Positions 41,913 through 49,386 of a stretch of 64,000 bases of DNA are shown here, piece by piece (positions within the stretch are counted from its first letter, which is position 1; each line of letters opens with the position of its first letter). The stretch comes from Pseudomonas helleri (GTDB taxonomy: Bacteria > Pseudomonadota > Gammaproteobacteria > Pseudomonadales > Pseudomonadaceae), in the NCBI RefSeq assembly GCF_001043025.1, contig NZ_JYLD01000015.1, forward strand, positions 1 through 64,000, given 5' to 3'. The translations under genes were made by a program, and so were the position numbers. A model generated the notes under the pieces. It ran no database searches, had not been told where the DNA came from, and worked only from the letters and a program-made list of their open reading frames with translations.

Positions 41913-44051
41913 ATGAGTAGCAAAAAACCGTCTTCACCCAAGAGCCAGATGGCCGGCACCGACACCTTGGATCGTGGCAACACGAACGTCAAATTGGAAA
42001 ACCTCGAAGCCTTCCGCGACGATGCGACCCAACAGGCGCTGAGAACCAATCAAGGCGTGAAGATTGCGGACAACCAAAACACCCTCAAAGCAGGCGCGCG
42101 TGGCCCGTCACTGCTGGAAGACTTCATCATGCGTGAAAAAATCACGCATTTTGACCACGAGCGAATCCCGGAGCGCATCGTGCACGCGCGTGGCACCGGC
42201 GCCCACGGCTATTTCCAGACCTATAAAGCCCACAGCGCCCTGACCAAAGCCGGTTTTCTGCAAGATCCAGATAAAAAAACGCCGGTATTCGTGCGCTTTT
42301 CGACCGTCCAGGGCCCCCGCGGCTCGGGCGATACCGTGCGTGACGTGCGAGGTTTCGCAGTCAAGTTCTTTACCGATGAAGGCAACTTTGACCTGGTCGG
42401 CAACAACATGCCGGTGTTCTTTATTCAGGACGCGATCAAGTTTCCTGACTTCGTGCACGCGGTCAAACCTGAACCCCACAATGAAATGCCCACCGGCGGT
42501 TCGGCGCATGACACCTTCTGGGATTTTGTCTCGCTGGTGCCGGAGTCTGCGCACATGGTCATCTGGGCCATGTCTGACCGGGCGATCCCAAAAAGCCTGC
42601 GCAGCATGCAAGGCTTTGGCGTACACACCTTCCGTTTCATCAACGCCGAGGGGAAATCACATTTTGTTAAATTCCACTGGCGCCCTAGCGTAGGGACTTG
42701 CTCTCTGGTGTGGGACGAAGCGCAAAAGCTCGCCGGTAAAGACACCGATTACCATCGGCGCGATCTGTGGGAGTCGATTGAAACCGGCGATTATCCGGAA
42801 TGGGAATTCGGCGTACAGATCATTGCTGAGGAAGACGAACACACATTCGACTTCGACATTCTTGATCCGACCAAGCTGATCCCCGAAGAACAGGTGCCGA
42901 TTACACCGCTGGGCAAAATGGTCCTTAATCGCAACCCTGATAACTTTTTTGCGGAAACCGAACAGGTGGCGTTCTGCCCTGGGCATATCGTGCCGGGCAT
43001 CGACTTCTCTAACGACCCGCTGCTGCAAGGCCGTCTGTTTTCGTACACCGACACGCAAATCAGCCGCTTGGGCGGGCCGAATTTCCACGAGATTCCGATC
43101 AACCGCCCTGTCTGCCCTTTTTCCAACAACCAGCGCGACGCTCAGCACCGCAGCACGATCAACAAGGGCCGTGCGTCTTATGAGCCCAATTCCATTGATG
43201 GCGGCTGGCCGAAAGAAACCCCGCCCGCCGCGCAAGACGGGGGCTTTGAGTCGTACCCGGAGCGCATCGATGCCAACAAAATACGTCAGCGCAGCGACTC
43301 GTTCAGCGATCACTTTTCCCAAGCCCGGCTGTTTTTCAACAGCATGAGCAAACATGAACAAGAGCACATCATCGCGGCCTACAGCTTTGAATTGGGCAAG
43401 GTTGAGCGCGAGCACATCCGCGCACGCCAGGTGGATGAGATCCTGGCCAACATCGACCTTGAGTTGGCGCGGCGCGTCGCAGAAAACCTGGGGCTGCCCG
43501 CACCGAAGGCGGGCACTGTGCCTGCGCGCAAAACCAGCGTCAGCGCTTCGCCCGCGCTGAGTCAGGCCAACTTGCTGCCGGGCAATATCAAAACCCGCAA
43601 AGTGGCCGTGCTGGCCGCCAACGGTGTCGAGGGCAAAGCCATTGAAGCGCTGAAAAAGGCACTGACCGCGCAAGGCGCCCACGCTAAATTGCTGGGGCCG
43701 ACGTCTGCACCGGTCAAAACAGCAGAAGGCAAGCTGCTGGACGTGGACGGTTCGATGGAAGGTTTGCCGTCAGTGGCCTTTGACGCCGTGTTTGTGCCGG
43801 GAGGCGCAGAGTCGATCAAGGCACTGAGTGGCGACGGGGTGGCGTTGCATTACCTGCTGGAAGCCTACAAGCACCTCAAGCCCATCGCTGTGCACGGCGA
43901 CGCCAGACAACTGCTGGATGTGCTGCATTTACAGGTGGATGACGGGTTGTTGGCGATCAAGGACGCTCAGGACCTGAAGGCGTTTTTTGCAGCCATTGCG
44001 CAGCATCGCGTCTGGGCACGGGAACCGAAGGTCAAGGCTATTCCGGCTTAA
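41913..44051 (+). CDS. katE: Large-subunit catalase HPII (KatE)
   Basis: The 712-residue enzyme breaks down H2O2. It has catalytic His91 (IVHARGTGAHG), Asn164 (NNMPVFF) and the proximal heme tyrosine Tyr378 in RLFSYTDTQ. The C-terminal 150 residues form the DJ-1/PfpI-like domain that marks large catalases. No signal peptide is seen. AGGAG lies 9 bases before the ATG. It is divergent from metN and not next to peroxide regulator genes; control by RpoS is usual for KatE but not visible here. Confidence 0.95.
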   Translation: MSSKKPSSPKSQMAGTDTLDRGNTNVKLENLEAFRDDATQQALRTNQGVKIADNQNTLKAGARGPSLLEDFIMREKITHFDHERIPERIVHARGTGAHGYFQTYKAHSALTKAGFLQDPDKKTPVFVRFSTVQGPRGSGDTVRDVRGFAVKFFTDEGNFDLVGNNMPVFFIQDAIKFPDFVHAVKPEPHNEMPTGGSAHDTFWDFVSLVPESAHMVIWAMSDRAIPKSLRSMQGFGVHTFRFINAEGKSHFVKFHWRPSVGTCSLVWDEAQKLAGKDTDYHRRDLWESIETGDYPEWEFGVQIIAEEDEHTFDFDILDPTKLIPEEQVPITPLGKMVLNRNPDNFFAETEQVAFCPGHIVPGIDFSNDPLLQGRLFSYTDTQISRLGGPNFHEIPINRPVCPFSNNQRDAQHRSTINKGRASYEPNSIDGGWPKETPPAAQDGGFESYPERIDANKIRQRSDSFSDHFSQARLFFNSMSKHEQEHIIAAYSFELGKVEREHIRARQVDEILANIDLELARRVAENLGLPAPKAGTVPARKTSVSASPALSQANLLPGNIKTRKVAVLAANGVEGKAIEALKKALTAQGAHAKLLGPTSAPVKTAEGKLLDVDGSMEGLPSVAFDAVFVPGGAESIKALSGDGVALHYLLEAYKHLKPIAVHGDARQLLDVLHLQVDDGLLAIKDAQDLKAFFAAIAQHRVWAREPKVKAIPA

Positions 44052-44064
44052 GGGATAGACGCCT

Positions 44065-44103
44065 GGCTGTTGCCCAAACGCTATTAGCGCTTGGGCAACA
44101 GCC
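44065..44103. terminator. Hairpin after katE
   Basis: GGCTGTTGCCCAA and TTGGGCAACAGCC form a perfect 13-bp stem with a further inner pairing. It lies 13 bases after the katE stop and 8 bases before the convergent lipoprotein stop. The T run is weak (CTCTTTATT). Confidence 0.75.
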
Positions 44104-44110
44104 ACGCTCT

Positions 44111-44830
44111 TTATTCGGGCTTGGTGGGTGTCAGCACCACTTGCGCAGGCACATGGCGGATGATCTGACGCTCAAGGCTCAGGTCAAAGCCGGGGTCGAG
44201 CTTTTTCACGCGTTTGCTGATCAACGTGGCCAGCCACGGGTAATCAGCGGTGCGTGGAACCTGCAGGCTGACAGCGCACTGATAATTGACAATGTCTTGT
44301 GCGATCAAATCCAGTTGATGGCGAAGTTTGCCAATATCGGTGATGTTCAAGGTAACGGTGGTGAACGGCGCCGCCGGGTCAATGACCTTGGCCGCTGGCC
44401 GCGCTTCTGCCGCCTTGAGCGCGGCTTCGGCTTTATCCAGCTCGGCCTTGCGCGCCTGGGTGATGGCGCTGTTGACGCCACCGGTCAGGGCCGGGGCTTT
44501 AGGCATTAAGGCCCGCGCACGGCTCAAAGCCGTCGCAGCGGCGTTGACATCGCCCTTTTGCAGCACGATCTGGCTGCGTTGCAGGTAAGCCTCAGCCAAT
44601 TGGCGCTGGTACTGCACCAACTGCGGGTCATCCGGGGTTTGGGCCTGCAAGGCGGCCAACTGATCTTCGGCGGTCGCGAGTTCGCTGCTGGCCAGGTTTT
44701 GCTCCAGCTGTGCGATGGCTCCGGCACGCGCTTGCTCGACCTGATTGACGGCCGGTGGCGTGCTTTGGCAGGCGCCCAGCAGCAAGGAAAATGCGGCCAG
44801 GAGCACATAACGTGAGTTAAACAGCTTCAT
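44111..44830 (-). CDS. Periplasmic lipoprotein next to the zinc locus (PA5502-type)
   Basis: The 239-residue lipoprotein has lipobox LLGAC at Cys21. Residues 30-145 are alpha-helical with repeated A/Q/L heptad-like or TPR-like spacing, and residues about 160-235 form a conserved C-terminal domain. This gene follows znuB in many pseudomonads. Function is not known; its place suggests a link with zinc uptake or envelope, but nothing in the sequence shows it. Confidence 0.75.
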   Translation of the reverse strand: MKLFNSRYVLLAAFSLLLGACQSTPPAVNQVEQARAGAIAQLEQNLASSELATAEDQLAALQAQTPDDPQLVQYQRQLAEAYLQRSQIVLQKGDVNAAATALSRARALMPKAPALTGGVNSAITQARKAELDKAEAALKAAEARPAAKVIDPAAPFTTVTLNITDIGKLRHQLDLIAQDIVNYQCAVSLQVPRTADYPWLATLISKRVKKLDPGFDLSLERQIIRHVPAQVVLTPTKPE

Positions 44831-44867
44831 TCCTGCGGCTCTCTAAGTGCGCAAAAAACGAGCAAGT

Positions 44868-45656
44868 CTACACCCCTCGACGGGGCAGAACAAAACTCAG
44901 CAGAAACAGCGCGGCAGCACACACCACAATGGAGGGCCCGGCAGGCGTGTCTTTGAACCACGACAGGGCCAGGCCACCACACACTGCCAGCATTCCCAGC
45001 AACGTCGCGCCAAACGCCATTTGCTCCGGAGAGCGGGCATGCCGTTGGGCGGCAGCAGCAGGGATAATCAGCAACGAGGTAATCAGTAGCACACCGACAA
45101 TCTTCATCGCTACCGCGATCACCACCGCAATCAACAACATCAGGGCCATGCGCAGCGTTGCGACGGGTAAACCCTCAACCGTCGCCAGCTCTTCGTGCAC
45201 GGTAATGGCCAGTAAAGGCCGCCACAGCGCCACCAGCAACGCCAGCACCACCGCGCTGCCGCCCATGATCCACATCAAGTCAGTCGGGCTGATCGCCAGC
45301 AGGTCACCAAACAGGTAAGCCATCAGGTCGATCCGCACCTCATGCATGAAGCTTAGTACCACCAGCCCAAGGGACAAGGTGCTGGGAGCGAGAATTCCGA
45401 GCAGTGTGTCGGAAGCCAGTGGCTGACGCTGCTGCAACGTCACCAGCAACACCGCCAGCAACAGGCAGCCAACGGTCACGGCAATCGCCGGGCTCACATC
45501 CAGCAAAAAGCCCAGCGCCACGCCCAGCAAGGCGGCATGGGACAAGGTATCGCCGAAATAGGCCATGCGACGCCACACCACAAACGAGCCCAAAGGACCC
45601 GCCACCACCGCCAAAGACAAACCTGCCAGCAGGGCGTAAAGCAGAAAATCAGCCAT
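44868..45656 (-). CDS. znuB: Zinc ABC transporter permease ZnuB
   Basis: The 262-residue permease has about eight membrane helices and the ABC-3 family loop. It imports Zn2+ with ZnuC and ZnuA. I start at ATG 45656, overlapping the znuC stop by 8 bases; the extended frame upstream runs inside znuC and is not real coding. Expression is likely under Zur. Confidence 0.95.
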   Translation of the reverse strand: MADFLLYALLAGLSLAVVAGPLGSFVVWRRMAYFGDTLSHAALLGVALGFLLDVSPAIAVTVGCLLLAVLLVTLQQRQPLASDTLLGILAPSTLSLGLVVLSFMHEVRIDLMAYLFGDLLAISPTDLMWIMGGSAVVLALLVALWRPLLAITVHEELATVEGLPVATLRMALMLLIAVVIAVAMKIVGVLLITSLLIIPAAAAQRHARSPEQMAFGATLLGMLAVCGGLALSWFKDTPAGPSIVVCAAALFLLSFVLPRRGV

Positions 45657-46437
45657 GCTTGCAGCCTTCTCCATGAACGTGGGCATGCGCCGGGGCGGCG
45701 CCTTCAGTGACCACCGAGCCATGCAAGTCATGGGCGTGGTCGTGATGGTGGTGATAAATCGCCAGGCTTTGTGCGTTTTTGCCGAACAGCTCGACGAAGG
45801 CCGGGTCGCCACTCACCTGCTCCGGGTGGCCCGAACAGCACACGTGGCGGTTGAGGCACACCACCTGATCGGTGGTGCTCATGACCAGATGCAAATCGTG
45901 GGACACCATCAGCACGCCGCAGCCATGACGGTCGCGCAGGCGGGTGATCAAGCTGTAAAGCTCGGCCTGCCCGGCGACGTCGACGCCCTGCACCGGCTCG
46001 TCGAGCACCAGCAACTCGGGTTTGCGCAGCAGCGCACGGGCCAGCAGCACACGCTGCATTTCGCCCCCCGAGACGCTTTGCACCGGGCTGTCGATGACCT
46101 TTTCGGCGCCGACCTCTTTCAAGGCGGCAAGGGCCTGGGCGCGGTCCACACCCGGCACCAGGCGCAAAAAGCGCAGCACCGAGAGCGGCAACGTAGGGTC
46201 AACGTGCAGTTTTTGCGGCATGTAGCCGATGCGCAGCTTGGGTTTGCGCCAGACACTGCCGCTGGTGGGCTTGAGCAGGCCCAGCACCGCTTTGACCAGC
46301 GTGGTTTTACCGGCGCCGTTGGGGCCGATCAGGGTCACGATCTGGCCCGGCTCAACGCTCAACTCGATCATGTCGAGCACGTTTTGCCCGGCAAAGGTCA
46401 CGCAGACCCCTTCAAGACGTATCAGCGCAGCGCTCAT
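45649..46437 (-). CDS. znuC: Zinc ABC transporter ATP-binding protein ZnuC
   Basis: The 262-residue ATPase has Walker A GPNGAGKTTLV, signature SGGEMQRVLLARAL and Walker B LLVLDEPVQGVD. The C-terminal 40 residues are unusually rich in histidine (YHHHHDHAHDLHG and AHAHVHGEGCKHG) and may hold zinc. The ATG shares one base with the zur stop codon. Confidence 0.96.
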   Translation of the reverse strand: MSAALIRLEGVCVTFAGQNVLDMIELSVEPGQIVTLIGPNGAGKTTLVKAVLGLLKPTSGSVWRKPKLRIGYMPQKLHVDPTLPLSVLRFLRLVPGVDRAQALAALKEVGAEKVIDSPVQSVSGGEMQRVLLARALLRKPELLVLDEPVQGVDVAGQAELYSLITRLRDRHGCGVLMVSHDLHLVMSTTDQVVCLNRHVCCSGHPEQVSGDPAFVELFGKNAQSLAIYHHHHDHAHDLHGSVVTEGAAPAHAHVHGEGCKHG

Positions 46438-46919
46438 CAAGCCTCCCGGCAACCCGAACACAAACCGAGCACTTCGACGGTTTGCCCTTCGACAGTAAAG
46501 CCGACATCGCGTGCGCTGCTGATAATCGCGTCACTGATGGTTTTTTGTTCAAGCTCGATAGCCGCGTGGCACGTGCGGCAGATCAGGAACTGGCCTTGAT
46601 GCGCGTGCTCGGGGTGGCTGCAGCCGATAAAGGCGTTGAGCGACGAAATACGGTGCACCAGGCCATTTTCCAGGAGGAAGTCCAGCGCGCGGTACACGGT
46701 GGGCGGCGCAGCGCGGCGGCCATCTTGCTCGCTGAGCACGGCCAGGATGTCGTACGCGCCCAGCGGCTTGTGGCTCTGCCACACCAGTTCCAGCACTCGC
46801 CGACGCAACGCCGTCAGGCGCAGGCCCTTTTGCGCGCACAGAACGTCCGCTTCAGAGAGCGCGCTGTGGACGCAATGAGAGTGGTCGTGGGGACGGCTGG
46901 CAAGCGGTGCAATAGACAT
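46437..46919 (-). CDS. zur: Zinc uptake regulator Zur (Fur family)
   Basis: The 160-residue repressor has a winged-helix N-terminus (residues about 20-95) and a dimerisation domain with CxxC metal sites: CRTC near residues 114-117 and the terminal CSGC at 154-157. Histidines in the hinge (HPEHAHQ) complete the regulatory zinc site. It is the first gene of the zur-znuCB operon and is divergent from znuA, with 66 bases between. Confidence 0.95.
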   Translation of the reverse strand: MSIAPLASRPHDHSHCVHSALSEADVLCAQKGLRLTALRRRVLELVWQSHKPLGAYDILAVLSEQDGRRAAPPTVYRALDFLLENGLVHRISSLNAFIGCSHPEHAHQGQFLICRTCHAAIELEQKTISDAIISSARDVGFTVEGQTVEVLGLCSGCREA

Positions 46920-46943
46920 GGGCGGCGACGATTTCCGAGAGAG

Positions 46944-46960
46944 ACGTTATTATGTTACCC
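46944..46960. promoter_or_regulatory. Candidate Zur operator between zur and znuA
   Basis: GTTATTATGTTAC at 46946-46958 resembles the GTTATAATATAAC Zur site of gammaproteobacteria, with imperfect symmetry. It is placed between divergent zur and znuA and could repress both. Confidence 0.5.
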
Positions 46961-46985
46961 GTTTCAGCCGCCATGAGTGCCCATC

Positions 46986-47909
46986 GTGTCCCGTATTTTT
47001 GCGATTTTTATTGCTTTGTCTGCCAGTTTGTTGGTGATTAACCCGGCGCAGGCCGAGGTCAATGTACTGACCAGCATCAAACCGTTGCAGCTGATTGCCG
47101 CGGCTGTGCAGGACGGCGTGGGCAAGCCAGAGGTGCTCTTGCCGCCCAATGCGTCGCCGCATAACTATGCGTTGCGCCCTTCCGACGTACGGCGTGTTCA
47201 GTCGGCTGACTTGCTGTACTGGATCGGCCCGGACATGGAAGGCTTTATGCCTCGCGTGATCAAAACCCGCACCCTGCCCTCAGTGGCCGTGCAAAATTTG
47301 CCGGGTTTGAAGCTGCGCCATTTCTCCCAGGACAGCCATTCCCATGACGAAGGTGATGCGGCGGAGCATGATCACGACCACCGCCCTGGCACCCTCGACG
47401 CGCACTTGTGGCTGGCGCCGGACAACGCCCGGGTGATTGCAGCCAAAATGGCCGCCGACCTGAGCGAAAAAGACCCGGCCCATGCGCCGCAATACCAAAG
47501 CAACCTCAAGGCCTTCAATGAGCGTCTGGATGCGCTGGATGCACGCCTGAAAACGCGCATGGCCGCGATTGCGGACAAACCGTTCTTTGTTTTCCATGAA
47601 GGCTACGACTACTTCGAAAGCGCCTACGGCCTGAAGCACACCGGTGTGTTCAGCGTGGCGTCTGAAGTGCAGCCGGGTGCCCAGCACGTGGCAGCCATGC
47701 GCCAGCGTTTGCAAGAAGTGGGTAAGACCTGCGTCTTCAGCGACCCGCCGCTGCGCCCGCGCCTGGCCGACACCCTGACCGCTGGCTTGCCGGTCAAACT
47801 GGCCGAACTGGACCCGCTGGGCGGCTTCACCCCGGCCACCGCGCAGGGTTATGAGCAACTGCTGGAAAAACTCGGCAACGACCTGGCAGGCTGCCTGAAC
47901 AGCCTGTAA
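46986..47909 (+). CDS. znuA: Zinc ABC transporter substrate-binding protein ZnuA
   Basis: The 307-residue protein binds Zn2+ in the periplasm. It has a signal peptide ending INPAQA, a metal His in SPHNYALRPS, and a His/Asp-rich loop (DSHSHDEGDAAEHDHDH) typical of high-affinity zinc proteins. The start is uncertain: GTG at 46986 is used here, and GTG at 46977 would add three residues. Neither has a clear ribosome site. It faces zur and znuCB across the candidate Zur box. Confidence 0.93.
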   Translation: MSRIFAIFIALSASLLVINPAQAEVNVLTSIKPLQLIAAAVQDGVGKPEVLLPPNASPHNYALRPSDVRRVQSADLLYWIGPDMEGFMPRVIKTRTLPSVAVQNLPGLKLRHFSQDSHSHDEGDAAEHDHDHRPGTLDAHLWLAPDNARVIAAKMAADLSEKDPAHAPQYQSNLKAFNERLDALDARLKTRMAAIADKPFFVFHEGYDYFESAYGLKHTGVFSVASEVQPGAQHVAAMRQRLQEVGKTCVFSDPPLRPRLADTLTAGLPVKLAELDPLGGFTPATAQGYEQLLEKLGNDLAGCLNSL

Positions 47910-47922
47910 CCCCACCCCGACC

Positions 47923-48002
47923 TGTAGGAGCAGCCGGTCGACGCTCGATTGCCTCGCGATCTTTTAAAGATCAAAAGATCGCGAGGCAAGCTCGCTCCTA
48001 CA
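47923..48002. repeat. REP palindrome with a long left arm
   Basis: TGTAGGAGCAGCCGGTCGACGC precedes a near-perfect GATTGCCTCGCGATCTTTTA / AAAAGATCGCGAGGCAAGC palindrome. The left arm differs from 32601 by a short insertion. It separates znuA from convergent thrB. Confidence 0.9.
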
Positions 48003-48015
48003 GGGGGTTAGCGGG

Positions 48016-48966
48016 TTACAACGCGAACGGCAGCGGGACGGTCACGGTTTGGCGCAAGGCCAAACGGCGTTCGAACTCTTGCGGGTCGTGGATCAACACG
48101 TCCTGACCCGCAAACGAGTGGGCCGCAATCAAACGTGACAACCAAAAGCGCACACAGGCCACACGCAACATCGTCGGCCACAACTCGGCTTCGCTGGCCG
48201 TGAACGGGCGCAACGCGGCATACGCACCGAGCAATGCACGGGCACGCGGAGCGTCGAGCTGGCCGTCTTCGTCAGCACACCAGTCGTTCAGGGCAATGGC
48301 CACGTCGTAGAGCATCGGCCCCGAGCAGGCGTTGTAAAAGTCGATCAGCCCAGTCAGGTGCGTCCCTTCGAACATCGCGTTATCGCGAAACAGGTCGCCA
48401 TGCAGGTTGGCCCTTGGCAAGGCCAAAATCTGCGCCTTGCGTTCGGTAATCTCAGCCAGCGCCTTTTGCAGCAAATCGGCCGCATCTGGCGACAAATCAG
48501 CCATCAATGCGGGCCCTTCCGCCAGCATCCAGTCCAGGCCGCGGTCGGTTTTGCGTTCCAGCACGTTGTCACGCGTGGCCACATGCAAATGGCCCAACAG
48601 CTCGCCCACTTGGGCGCAATGTTGCGCGTTAGCCTCGCGAATGTGCTTGCCGGCCAGGCGCGGTTGCAGCAGCGCCGGCTTGCCTTTGAGCTCGCGCAAG
48701 GCCTCGCCGTCTTTGGTGCGCAGGGCAAAAGGCACCGGCAGGTCAGCGTCGTGGAGCACGTCCAGCAGCTCGATAAAGAACGGCATTTCTTTGATCGGGC
48801 CACGCTCAACCAGGGTCAGAACAAATTCGCCCTGCTCCAGGCTGATGAAATAGTTGGTGTTTTCGCTACCCGCGGCAATCCCCTGGAAATCGAGCAAACG
48901 GCCGAGATCATAAGGCGCAAGAAAAGTCTCCAGCTCCGGGCGAGTCAGTGGGGTGAATACAGACAT
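48016..48966 (-). CDS. thrB: Homoserine kinase, APH-like type
   Basis: The 316-residue enzyme phosphorylates homoserine in threonine synthesis. It belongs to the choline-kinase/APH-like ThrB type of pseudomonads, not the GHMP type. The catalytic loop is NLHGDLFRDNAMF and the metal-binding DFYN lies near residue 210. The neighbouring DUF2782-polA group is the usual Pseudomonas context. Confidence 0.95.
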   Translation of the reverse strand: MSVFTPLTRPELETFLAPYDLGRLLDFQGIAAGSENTNYFISLEQGEFVLTLVERGPIKEMPFFIELLDVLHDADLPVPFALRTKDGEALRELKGKPALLQPRLAGKHIREANAQHCAQVGELLGHLHVATRDNVLERKTDRGLDWMLAEGPALMADLSPDAADLLQKALAEITERKAQILALPRANLHGDLFRDNAMFEGTHLTGLIDFYNACSGPMLYDVAIALNDWCADEDGQLDAPRARALLGAYAALRPFTASEAELWPTMLRVACVRFWLSRLIAAHSFAGQDVLIHDPQEFERRLALRQTVTVPLPFAL

Positions 48967-49021
48967 GGTTTAAATTGCCAGTGCGGGCGCCGCGTGGGCG
49001 GCGCCAATTAAAGTTAAGACG

Positions 49022-49312
49022 CTATTTCCATTCGAAGATTTTCCACGAAGGAATCAGCATATCCGGCTGGTCGGAACGGATGAAGTTGGCATCAGTACCA
49101 TCAGCGCGTACCAAAAAGTACGGCGGCGCTCCTTTTGGGGTCACCTTGATGGCATAAAGGAACCCGTTTTGACGGTATTCCTGAATGGTTTTATCGCCTT
49201 CCGTGCGAATGGTTACTTCTGGGTCACCGGTGGGTGCACTATCAGCCGCAAAGGTTACCAGCGGTGAGAATGCAAACAAGCCGGTCAACAACAGGCGATT
49301 AAGTGTGCGCAT
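49022..49312 (-). CDS. DUF2782 secreted protein
   Basis: The 96-residue protein has a signal peptide (MRTLNRLLLTGLFAFSPLVTFA) and a single small domain ending KIFEWK, as in DUF2782 proteins. Function is unknown. It lies between thrB and divergent polA, as in other pseudomonads. Confidence 0.85.
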   Translation of the reverse strand: MRTLNRLLLTGLFAFSPLVTFAADSAPTGDPEVTIRTEGDKTIQEYRQNGFLYAIKVTPKGAPPYFLVRADGTDANFIRSDQPDMLIPSWKIFEWK

Positions 49313-49386
49313 GATAACCTTGTCCCTTTGTCGTCATTGGTCCGGACATTCTAGCGCCGGACTCGCCGAAAAGGTTGATCCTGCTC

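Noticed and set aside
46973..46985. ATG at 46973 as the znuA start
   Set aside because: It is out of frame with znuA; the usable starts are the GTG codons at 46977 and 46986.
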